Source: Anaerolinea sp.
Lineage (GTDB): Bacteria; Chloroflexota; Anaerolineae; Anaerolineales; Villigracilaceae
NCBI GenBank assembly: GCA_020720965.1
Contig: DYNS01000226.1
Coordinates: forward strand, 1-5,196
Length of the DNA: 5,196 bases
Reading direction: 5' to 3'
Shown: one piece after another, positions 1-5,061 of the stretch
Numbering within the stretch: the first letter of the stretch is position 1
Layout: the number at the start of each line of letters is the position of its first letter
Translations under genes and position numbers: made by a program
Notes under the pieces: generated by a model
Databases searched by the model: none
What the model was told of the DNA's origin: nothing
What the model saw: the letters and a program-made list of their open reading frames with translations, nothing else

Positions 1-282
1 CAGCAAACTGTGGTTCAACGTTCCCAGGCCCGCCCGCGCCACCACCCACACGGGCGCGCCGATCTTCCGAACAAGGTCCGCCACCACCCAGCGGCCGCCG
101 AGCGGCACCAAAACGCCGCCCACCCCCTCCTGCTCACCGCCGCAAGCGTCACCTACGCCTCGCTCACCTCCGCGCCCCAGGGCGGGATGGTGTACACAGA
201 CGACCGCTCTCCCATCGAATGGGTGACAAACAGCCTGGTGCTCAACTTCATTTTGGGCGGCGGCGTGGAGATTTTACAATGA
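1..282 (+). CDS. C-terminal fragment, probable spermidine/spermine synthase-like protein (5' end outside window)
   Basis: The reading frame is open from the window edge to a TGA at 280-282. The last 35 or so residues contain a stretch reading VYTDDRSPIEWVTN followed by a hydrophobic end. This resembles the TDDRAP-E--- signature near the C-terminus of bacterial spermidine-synthase-like proteins (aminopropyltransferase fold, often membrane-fused in Chloroflexota); that assignment is from memory of the family. The first 40 or so codons of this frame encode an unusual His/Arg/Pro-rich run that I cannot match to the family. Either this part is divergent, or a frameshift near positions 50-100 hides the true frame. 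The gene overlaps the next one by ATGA, so the two are probably translationally coupled. The fragment carries no catalytic residues, and the function call is tentative. Confidence 0.45.
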   Translation, partial: QQTVVQRSQARPRHHPHGRADLPNKVRHHPAAAERHQNAAHPLLLTAASVTYASLTSAPQGGMVYTDDRSPIEWVTNSLVLNFILGGGVEILQ

Positions 283-944
283 AACTTTCCCCTGCCTCCC
301 TCCTCACCGGGCTTGTCACCCTGCTCACCCCTCTCACCCTGCTGATGTTGGGCGTGCGCCTGCTCCTGACCCCCCTCTTCCCCGCCATAGAATATCAGAT
401 GCCCGGCTTCCCTCCCGATTCGTATGGCTTTAGCCAGCAAGACCGCCTCACCTGGGCGCAACCTTCCATCCTTTACCTCGTCAACGACCAGCCCCTCTCC
501 TATTTGGCAGACCTGCGCCTGGCAGATGGCTCTCCGCTGTATAACGAGCGCGAATTGAGCCACATGCAGGATGTAAAAAATGTGGTGCAAACTCTCTTGC
601 GGGTTTGGTATCTTCACCTGGCGGGGCTAATGGGTTTGGCGCTGTGGGCGGGGCGCACAGGGCAAAAACAGGCAATCCTGCGCGGGCTGTCTCAGGGCGG
701 GTTCTTAACGGTGGCTCTGCTGCTCGGCTTGGGCGCTTTTGCCGCCATCTCGTTTTGGGAATTTTTTGCCTGGTTCCACAGCCTGTTCTTTGCCGGGGAT
801 ACCTGGCTTTTCTCCTACTCCGATAGTCTCATCCGGCTCTTTCCGCTGCGCTTCTGGCAGGATGCGGTTCTCTACCTGGTGGGCTTTGCTCTTTTAAGCG
901 GTTTGGCGCTGGGGTGGGGAATGAAGCAATCGGTCAAATATTAA
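279..944 (+). CDS. lit: TIGR01906/DUF1461 family integral membrane protein, Lit-like lipoprotein intramolecular transacylase
   Basis: This encodes 221 residues with four predicted membrane helices at about 8-33, 104-124, 139-160 and 195-217, and a polar extracytoplasmic loop (about 35-100) between helices 1 and 2. Family hallmarks are visible: ELSHMQDVK around residues 92-100 (His95), and FHSLFFAGDTWLF around 166-178 (His167) followed by LIRLFPLRFW. Two invariant histidines are required in characterised Lit enzymes, which move an acyl chain from the lipid-modified cysteine glycerol to the cysteine amino group, giving lyso-form lipoproteins. His95 and His167 are the obvious counterparts. The start at 279 is chosen over an upstream GTG because it has GGAG at 267-270 with 8 nt spacing and begins just before helix 1. 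The stop lies 3 nt from the convergent regulator gene, so no terminator fits between them. Family membership is solid; the enzymatic activity is inferred, since many TIGR01906 members are untested. Confidence 0.8.
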   Translation: MKLSPASLLTGLVTLLTPLTLLMLGVRLLLTPLFPAIEYQMPGFPPDSYGFSQQDRLTWAQPSILYLVNDQPLSYLADLRLADGSPLYNERELSHMQDVKNVVQTLLRVWYLHLAGLMGLALWAGRTGQKQAILRGLSQGGFLTVALLLGLGAFAAISFWEFFAWFHSLFFAGDTWLFSYSDSLIRLFPLRFWQDAVLYLVGFALLSGLALGWGMKQSVKY

Positions 945-947
945 ACC

Positions 948-1835
948 CTAACAGTGGTGCGCCTGCGCCTGCCCCGGCAGAACGTATCTCTCGGCGTTGC
1001 CCCTGCCCTCCGCAAGCAGTTTGCCCTGCCCGCGCAACTCCGCCAACAGCCGGGTGACAGTGGCGCGGGTCACCCCTACCGCCGAAGCCAGTTGAGCATG
1101 AGTCAGGCGCACATTAATCAAAATACCGGCGGGGTGCGGCTCTCCAAACTGCTCTGCCAGCAGGGAGAGAATGCCCATCACCCGCCTCTCCAGGGAGGGG
1201 CGGGCTTGCATGGCAGCCCAGGCTTCCATTTGTTGCAGGCGCAGGCGCAGCAAACCGGCAAAGCCGGGCGTTTGGGCGGCTTCTTCCCAGGCTTGCCACG
1301 AGACGAGAGCCTCGGTATGCGCCAAAATCTGAATATCGCATTCGTCTTGGGGGTGCGCCACCAACATTTGCCCCGCGCCGGTAAGCCCCAACAAAACCGC
1401 TGCACCGTCAGAGTGAATCATTTGGGTAGACAAAATACCTTCCAAAACGGTCAGCGCCGCGCCGGGGGGCAAAAAAAGCGGGTCGCCGCGCCGCAGCCGC
1501 CGCACCGTGCCAGGGGCAGGCAGGCGATTTTGCAAGGCGCGGAGAATTTCGGAGGCGGGGCAAGCCGCCGAAAAAACCCGGCAAGCCCCCGCCCGCTGCG
1601 CCGCCTGCGCCAGGTGAGGGTCATCCGTTTGCAGGCAGGCATACCATTCCCCTGCCCAGCCCGCAGGCGGCAGGTCTTCCAGGGATGCCGCCGCTACGAG
1701 GGTGAGAACTTGGGGAAGGGAGGCTGCCCCAAAACGGGAGCCAGGCGCAAGTTGCAGGTGAAAACCGGCGCGAAGCAAGGCAAGCAGCAGAGGGGTGGAC
1801 GAGTCCCAGGTTCCGGTCAGTTGAAGGGTTGGCAA
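948..1835 (-). CDS. Crp/Fnr-superfamily transcriptional regulator with N-terminal pseudo-receiver-like domain
   Basis: This encodes 295 residues, well above the usual 220-240 for the family. Residues about 242-275 form the Crp-type winged helix-turn-helix (RLTHAQLASAVGVTRATVTR then LLAELR), close in feel to NtcA. Residues about 110-190 resemble the cNMP-binding beta-roll (RRGDPLFLPPG), but the phosphate-binding G-E...R-S/T motif is absent, so cAMP binding is unlikely. Residues about 185-220 form the dimer helix. Residues 1-105 look like an alternating beta/alpha fold with a QRAGACRVFSA segment and a final PASEILRALQNRL helix, as in receiver domains, but without the phospho-acceptor Asp or the conserved Lys. 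The start is a TTG at 1833-1835, preceded by GAGG (1842-1845) with 6 nt spacing. The gene is divergent from the metal transporter genes and shares their 112-nt control region, so it may regulate them or itself. Its ligand is unknown. No iron-sulfur cysteine cluster typical of FNR is visible. Confidence 0.88.
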   Translation of the reverse strand: MPTLQLTGTWDSSTPLLLALLRAGFHLQLAPGSRFGAASLPQVLTLVAAASLEDLPPAGWAGEWYACLQTDDPHLAQAAQRAGACRVFSAACPASEILRALQNRLPAPGTVRRLRRGDPLFLPPGAALTVLEGILSTQMIHSDGAAVLLGLTGAGQMLVAHPQDECDIQILAHTEALVSWQAWEEAAQTPGFAGLLRLRLQQMEAWAAMQARPSLERRVMGILSLLAEQFGEPHPAGILINVRLTHAQLASAVGVTRATVTRLLAELRGQGKLLAEGRGNAERYVLPGQAQAHHC

Positions 1836-1849
1836 GGTTTTCCTCGGTT

Positions 1850-1890
1850 ATGTGCGTTTTTTGGTGCAAAATGTGTATCATTTCGCACAT
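1850..1890. promoter_or_regulatory. Repeated ATGTG boxes, possible regulator binding site
   Basis: ATGTG occurs at 1850-1854 and again at 1871-1875, exactly 21 bp apart, which is about two helical turns. An inverted copy, CACAT, lies at 1886-1890. The outer pair extends to 7-bp arms (ATGTGCG at 1850-1856, CGCACAT at 1884-1890). The inner pair gives ATGTG-N10-CACAT, two bases wider than a classical Crp site (TGTGA-N6-TCACA). The boxes lie just upstream of the regulator gene and would fit autoregulation by a Crp-type dimer. This is suggestive only, because short repeats like these can occur by chance. Confidence 0.25.
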
Positions 1891-1896
1891 CTTTTG

Positions 1897-1929
1897 TTTT
1901 GATAATGAAATACAATTTCATTATCAAAA
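1897..1929. promoter_or_regulatory. 33-bp perfect palindrome, candidate metalloregulator operator (Fur/Zur-like)
   Basis: Two perfect 15-bp arms (TTTTGATAATGAAAT at 1897-1911 and ATTTCATTATCAAAA at 1915-1929) flank a 3-bp centre, ACA. The outer halves carry GATAAT and ATTATC, the hexamers of classical Fur boxes, and the inner halves carry GAAAT/ATTTC as in enterobacterial Zur boxes. The palindrome ends 18 bp before the binding-protein start codon and sits between divergent genes, the expected place for a repressor that shuts off metal uptake when metal is plentiful. The protein that binds it is not known. A Fur-family protein encoded elsewhere is my first guess, and the divergent Crp-like protein is a second. 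Confidence 0.6.
1899..1927 (+). promoter_or_regulatory. Candidate promoter inside the palindrome
   Basis: TTGATA (1899-1904) and TATCAA (1922-1927) are separated by 17 bp, the ideal sigma-70 spacing, though the -10 match is moderate. Because the region is palindromic, the minus strand reads the same two hexamers at the same spacing, so this could fire in both directions. On the + strand transcription would begin near 1934 and leave a leader of only about 14 nt. TACAAT at 1911-1916 is an alternative -10 without a good -35. Binding of a repressor here would block polymerase directly. Confidence 0.3.
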
Positions 1930-1947
1930 TTATACAGGAGATGCGCT

Positions 1948-2802
1948 ATGAAAATGAAGTTTCTTTTTGTGTTTTTGGGGTTGGCGTTGGCTGCCTGCGC
2001 CGCCCCGGCTGCCCCCACCCCCGCCCCAACCGGCGTTTTGCAGGTGACAGTGAGCATTTTGCCCCAACAATATTTTGTGGAGCGGATTGGCGGTGAATTT
2101 GTGCAGGTGAGTGTGATGGTGCTGCCCGGCGAAAGCCCCGCAACCTACGAGCCAAAGCCGGAGCAGATGACCTCGCTGGCGAGGGCGGATGTGTATATGA
2201 GCATTGGCGTTCCTTTTGAAAAAGCCTGGCTGGAAAAGTTCCGCGCCGCAAACCCGCAGATGGTGATGGTGGATACCACCGCCGGAATTGAACGCCGCGC
2301 CACCCCAGACGGGGGCTTTGACCCGCACATTTGGCTTTCGCCTTCGCTGGTGAAGGTGCAGGCGCAGACGGTGTACCAGGCTTTGGCAACCCAAGACCCG
2401 GCGCACGCCCAAGCCTACCAGACCAACCTGGAGGCTTTTCTGAAAGATATTGATGCGCTGGACGCGGAAATTAAGGCAACCCTGGCGCAAACCCAGACCA
2501 AAAAGTTTATTGTGTTTCACCCGGCTTGGGGTTATTTTGCCCGCGATTATGGCTTGGAGATGATTCCGATTGAAGTGGGCGGGCAGGAGCCAAGCGCCCA
2601 GGAGCTGGCGACGCTGGTGGAGCGCGCCAAAGCGGAGAATATTCGGGTGGTTTTTGTGCAGCCAGAGTTTAGCCAGGAGGATGCTCAGACCATTGCCACC
2701 GAAATTGGCGGGGAAACGCTTTCGGTTGGTTCGCTTGCCCCCAACTGGCTGGAGAATTTGCAAAACGTAGCGGATACTTTTGCAGCAGTATTAAACGATT
2801 AA
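1948..2802 (+). CDS. znuA: Zn/Mn-type metal ABC transporter substrate-binding lipoprotein (cluster A-I)
   Basis: This encodes 284 residues. The N-terminus has a lipoprotein signal: charged start, hydrophobic core, lipobox LAAC with the lipidated Cys at 17, then an Ala/Pro/Thr tether to about residue 29. The body is a ZnuA/PsaA/TroA-type binding protein: PGESPATYEPKPEQM (60-74), DPHIWLSP (125-132), FHPAWGYFARDYGL (190-203) and VFVQPEFS (235-242). The protein captures a divalent metal outside the membrane and hands it to the permease encoded downstream. Of the four usual ligand positions, His127 and His191 are present. The first, normally His in PH-YEP, is Ala65, and the last, normally Asp in a DPL motif, appears to be Ser262 (VGSLAPNW). 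There is no His-rich loop. A good AGGAG (1936-1940) lies 7 nt before ATG. All 13 Ile codons are ATT, unlike the permease gene downstream. Metal specificity (Zn or Mn) cannot be read from sequence; the symbol is by family resemblance. Confidence 0.88.
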   Translation: MKMKFLFVFLGLALAACAAPAAPTPAPTGVLQVTVSILPQQYFVERIGGEFVQVSVMVLPGESPATYEPKPEQMTSLARADVYMSIGVPFEKAWLEKFRAANPQMVMVDTTAGIERRATPDGGFDPHIWLSPSLVKVQAQTVYQALATQDPAHAQAYQTNLEAFLKDIDALDAEIKATLAQTQTKKFIVFHPAWGYFARDYGLEMIPIEVGGQEPSAQELATLVERAKAENIRVVFVQPEFSQEDAQTIATEIGGETLSVGSLAPNWLENLQNVADTFAAVLND

Positions 2803-2810
2803 AATCTAAG

Positions 2811-2866
2811 GGTGTTTGCCCTGAGGTACGCTTCCGTAGGATGGCAAACGCCGTCCTACGGTTTTT
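2811..2866 (+). terminator. Intrinsic terminator hairpin with alternative upstream pairing (candidate attenuator)
   Basis: Positions 2834-2844 (CCGTAGGATGG) pair with 2851-2861 (CCGTCCTACGG) in an 11-bp stem with one T-G wobble and a 6-nt loop, followed at once by TTTTT (2862-2866). This is a textbook rho-independent terminator for the + strand. In addition, 2811-2820 (GGTGTTTGCC) can pair over 10 bp, including one G-T wobble, with 2843-2852 (GGCAAACGCC), which occupies the top and loop of the terminator stem. The two folds exclude each other. In the alternative fold, a small hairpin TACG-CTTC-CGTA (2827-2838) can form in the enclosed loop. The element starts 8 nt after the binding-protein stop and ends 24 nt before the ATPase start. 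It likely lets excess binding-protein mRNA accumulate over ATPase/permease mRNA, and it may be regulated. It could also be a dispersed palindromic repeat. Confidence 0.72.
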
Positions 2867-2890
2867 GTGCGATTTTTGTAAAGGATGCTT

Positions 2891-3667
2891 ATGCAAAATT
2901 CCGATTCCCTTCTTTCCATCCGTCACCTGACGGCAGGTTATGAAAACGATATGATTCTGGACGATGTGAGCCTGGAAATCTTCGCCGGTGATTTTATTGG
3001 GCTGATTGGTCCCAACGGCGGGGGAAAATCTACCCTGCTGAAAGTAATTCTGGGGCTTCTGCCCCCCCTGCGCGGCGAAATCCGCGTGATGGGGCAGGAT
3101 GTGAGACAGGGGCGCAAGCACATCGGCTATGTTCCCCAATTTGTAGAGGCAGACCGGGCTTTCCCCGTCTCGGTGTGGGATACGGTGCGGATGGGTTTGC
3201 TCAACGGTTGGCGGCTCTTCGAGCGGCTTTCCGCCGCCGAAACGGAGCGGGTGCAGGCTGCCTTAGAACAGGTGGATATGCTGCCCCTGCGTAACAAGCC
3301 CATGGGCGAGCTTTCTGGCGGGCAAAGGCAGAGGGTTTTCATTGCCCGCGCCCTGGTATCAGACCCCAAAATCCTGCTGTTGGACGAACCAACCGCCTCG
3401 GTGGACCCCAATGTAACCAAAGACCTGTACGAACTCTTTCGGCAGCTGAATCAACGCATGGCAATTTTGCTGGTCTCGCACGATATGATGGCAGTCTCCT
3501 CGTTTACCAAAACAATTGCCTGCCTCAACCGCAAACTGGTGTACCACAACAGCAAAGAACTCACCGCCGAAATGTTGGACAGCGTGTATGGCTGCCCGGT
3601 AGACTTAATTGCACACGGCGTGCCGCACCGCGTTTTACCCGCCCATTCGGAGCATTCTCATGGATAA
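2891..3667 (+). CDS. znuC: Zn/Mn-type metal ABC transporter ATP-binding protein
   Basis: This encodes 258 residues, a usual length for the family. All ABC ATPase motifs are intact: Walker A GPNGGGKST (40-48), Q-loop Gln83 in VPQF, signature LSGGQRQR (141-148), Walker B ILLLDEP (161-167), the D-loop in SVDP, and switch His198 in SHD. The segment YGCPVDLIAHGVPHRVLPAH near the C-terminus is typical of the metal-uptake subfamily. The last 17 residues hold five His (242, 246, 252, 255, 257). The protein powers metal import with the permease that follows. I chose ATG at 2891 rather than the in-frame ATG at 2885, because AAGG (2881-2884) is spaced 6 nt from the former but directly abuts the latter. 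The gene overlaps the permease gene by 8 nt, indicating coupled translation, and follows the terminator-like hairpin. Confidence 0.92.
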   Translation: MQNSDSLLSIRHLTAGYENDMILDDVSLEIFAGDFIGLIGPNGGGKSTLLKVILGLLPPLRGEIRVMGQDVRQGRKHIGYVPQFVEADRAFPVSVWDTVRMGLLNGWRLFERLSAAETERVQAALEQVDMLPLRNKPMGELSGGQRQRVFIARALVSDPKILLLDEPTASVDPNVTKDLYELFRQLNQRMAILLVSHDMMAVSSFTKTIACLNRKLVYHNSKELTAEMLDSVYGCPVDLIAHGVPHRVLPAHSEHSHG

Positions 3668-4472
3668 CTTCTACCAAGCCCTGCAATTCGACTTCATGCG
3701 TAACGCCCTGCTCGCGGGCGTGTTGGTCAGTTTGGCGGCGGGCATCGTGGGGGTGTATGTCGTCCTCAACCGCGTCACCATCCTCAGCGGCGGCATCGCA
3801 CATGCCGCCTATGGCGGGGTGGGCATGGCATACTACTTCGGGTTCGACCCTCTCCTGGGCGGGATTATTTTTAGCCTGCTCGCCTCGCTGTTGATGACAA
3901 TGGTACAAAGGCAGGCAAAACAGCGCACCGACATGCTCATTGGGGTCATGTGGGCGGTTGGCATGGCAGTCGGCATCGTCTTTGTAGATAAATCCCCCGG
4001 CTACAAAGTGGATTTGATGAGTTACCTCTTTGGCAGCCTGCTGGCAGTTTCGCCGCGAGAAATCCTCATCATCCTGATTTTAGACATCATCGTCCTGCTG
4101 ACAGTCTTCGCCCTGTACCGCAGCCTGCTCGCCATCTCTTACGATGAAACCTTCGCCACCGTGCGCGGGGTTCCGGTACAGGTCATTTCCCTCATCCTCA
4201 CCGCCCTCATCGCCCTCACAGTTGTGATGATGATGCGAGTCGTGGGACTCATCCTCGTCATTGCCCTGCTCACCCTCCCGGCAGCAATCGCCAACCTTTT
4301 TGCGCGGGACATGCGTCAGATGATGGCATTGGCAAGCGGGTTGGGTGTCCTTTTCACCGTCAGCGGGTTATGGCTCTCGTACAGTTACAACCTCACCTCC
4401 GGCGCAACCATCATCCTGGTCGCCGCAAGCGTCTACCTTGTCGCCTTACTGCTCAAACGCTGGCTGCGCTAA
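3660..4472 (+). CDS. znuB: Zn/Mn-type metal ABC transporter permease (ABC-3 family)
   Basis: This encodes 270 residues that are nearly all hydrophobic, with about eight membrane helices, as in ZnuB/MntC/TroC-type permeases. Family signatures are VVLNRVTILSGGIAHAAYGG (33-52), the PAAIANLFARD region (207-217) and the late YNLTSGATIILVAA helix (243-256). It forms the metal channel, probably as a homodimer, driven by the ATPase encoded immediately upstream. The start at 3660 lies within the ATPase gene (8-nt overlap) and has GGAG at 3649-3652 with 7 nt spacing. An upstream in-frame ATG at 3609 would add 17 residues within the conserved ATPase tail and lacks a convincing ribosome site. Ile codons are mostly ATC here (16 of 22), in contrast to the binding-protein gene. 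Zn against Mn specificity is undecided. Confidence 0.92.
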   Translation: MDNFYQALQFDFMRNALLAGVLVSLAAGIVGVYVVLNRVTILSGGIAHAAYGGVGMAYYFGFDPLLGGIIFSLLASLLMTMVQRQAKQRTDMLIGVMWAVGMAVGIVFVDKSPGYKVDLMSYLFGSLLAVSPREILIILILDIIVLLTVFALYRSLLAISYDETFATVRGVPVQVISLILTALIALTVVMMMRVVGLILVIALLTLPAAIANLFARDMRQMMALASGLGVLFTVSGLWLSYSYNLTSGATIILVAASVYLVALLLKRWLR

Positions 4473-4479
4473 AAACCCC

Positions 4480-5061
4480 ATGCAAACCACCCTACTCCTC
4501 CTGGACATTCAGAAAGACTACTTCCCCGGCGGCAAAATGGAACTGGTCGGCGCAGAAGCCGCCGCCCGCCAAGCCTACGCCCTGCTGCAATGCTTCCGCG
4601 AGCGGGGCGGCAGGCACATTCACATCCAGCACCTTTCCCCGCCCGGCGCAAATTTCTTAATCCCCGGCGAGCGGGGCGCAGATATTCACGACCTGGCGGC
4701 GCATTTTGAAGGCGAGCCCATCCTCTACAAACATAGCCCCAACGCCTTTCACCAAACCGATTTGCTGGCAACCCTGCGCGAATGGGGTACAGAACGGCTC
4801 ATCCTGTGCGGCATGATGACTCACCTCAGCGTAGACTCCACCCTGCGCGCCGCACACGCCCTGGGCTTTAGCGCCCTCATCGCGGCAGATGCCTGCGCGA
4901 CTCGTGCCCTCACCTTTGGCGGCGTTCACATCCCCGCCGGGCAGGTGCAGGCGGCAAGCCTGGCGGCGTTTGAATCGTTTGGCAAGGTAAAAACGGTGGA
5001 ACAAATTTTTAGCCTGCTGGCAGCCGAAGAAGTCTCTGCCCTGGCAAAGGAGAAAAAATGA
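4480..5061 (+). CDS. Isochorismatase-fold (cysteine hydrolase family) protein with Ser at the nucleophile position
   Basis: This encodes 193 residues of the isochorismatase/nicotinamidase superfamily. The fold's catalytic Asp is Asp9 (LLLDIQKDYF) and its Lys is Lys84 (EPILYKHSPNAF). The strand-loop-helix that normally carries the nucleophilic Cys reads CGMMTHLSVDSTLRAA (110-125). By alignment with G-x-x-T-x-x-C-V-x-x-T, the nucleophile position is Ser117, and Cys110 is too early to replace it. C-terminal GGVHIPAGQVQAASLAA is also typical. Cys-dependent members hydrolyse amides such as nicotinamide, carbamoyl or ureido compounds. True isochorismatases lack this Cys and cleave a vinyl ether. 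The substrate here is unknown. The gene starts 7 nt after the permease stop without a clear Shine-Dalgarno, so translation is probably coupled. It overlaps the next gene by 4 nt. Its place in a metal-uptake operon is unexplained and may be only co-transcription. Confidence 0.85.
   Translation: MQTTLLLLDIQKDYFPGGKMELVGAEAAARQAYALLQCFRERGGRHIHIQHLSPPGANFLIPGERGADIHDLAAHFEGEPILYKHSPNAFHQTDLLATLREWGTERLILCGMMTHLSVDSTLRAAHALGFSALIAADACATRALTFGGVHIPAGQVQAASLAAFESFGKVKTVEQIFSLLAAEEVSALAKEKK

Noticed and set aside
153..617. Minus-strand open frame opposite the Lit-like gene
   Set aside because: It is antisense to a conserved membrane protein and the gene before it, with Gly/Glu/Gln-rich filler composition and no ribosome site worth noting.
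1859..1871. Small palindrome TTTTG-GTG-CAAAA
   Set aside because: Five-base arms in an AT-rich spacer are expected by chance. It was not listed as a separate site.
1836..1947. Riboswitch or small RNA in the divergent intergenic region
   Set aside because: The region is only 112 nt and is taken up by operator and promoter-like sequence. No known riboswitch core was recognisable.
954..2096. Long open frame on the + strand opposite the regulator gene
   Set aside because: It lies antisense to a well-supported Crp/Fnr gene, has Arg/Gln/Gly-rich low-quality composition, shows no recognisable motifs, and runs through the AT-rich control region into the binding-protein gene. It is a GC-driven shadow frame.
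1930..2763. Long open frame on the - strand opposite the binding-protein gene
   Set aside because: It is antisense to a clear cluster A-I binding protein with lipobox and family motifs. Its His/Arg/Gln-rich translation matches no family I know.
2827..2838. Mini-hairpin TACG-CTTC-CGTA as an independent element
   Set aside because: A four-base stem is too weak alone. It is mentioned only as part of the alternative fold of the 2811-2866 element.
3561..3908. Minus-strand open frame across the ATPase-permease junction
   Set aside because: It covers two overlapping conserved + strand genes and has a skewed His/Gln/Ala composition without domain features.
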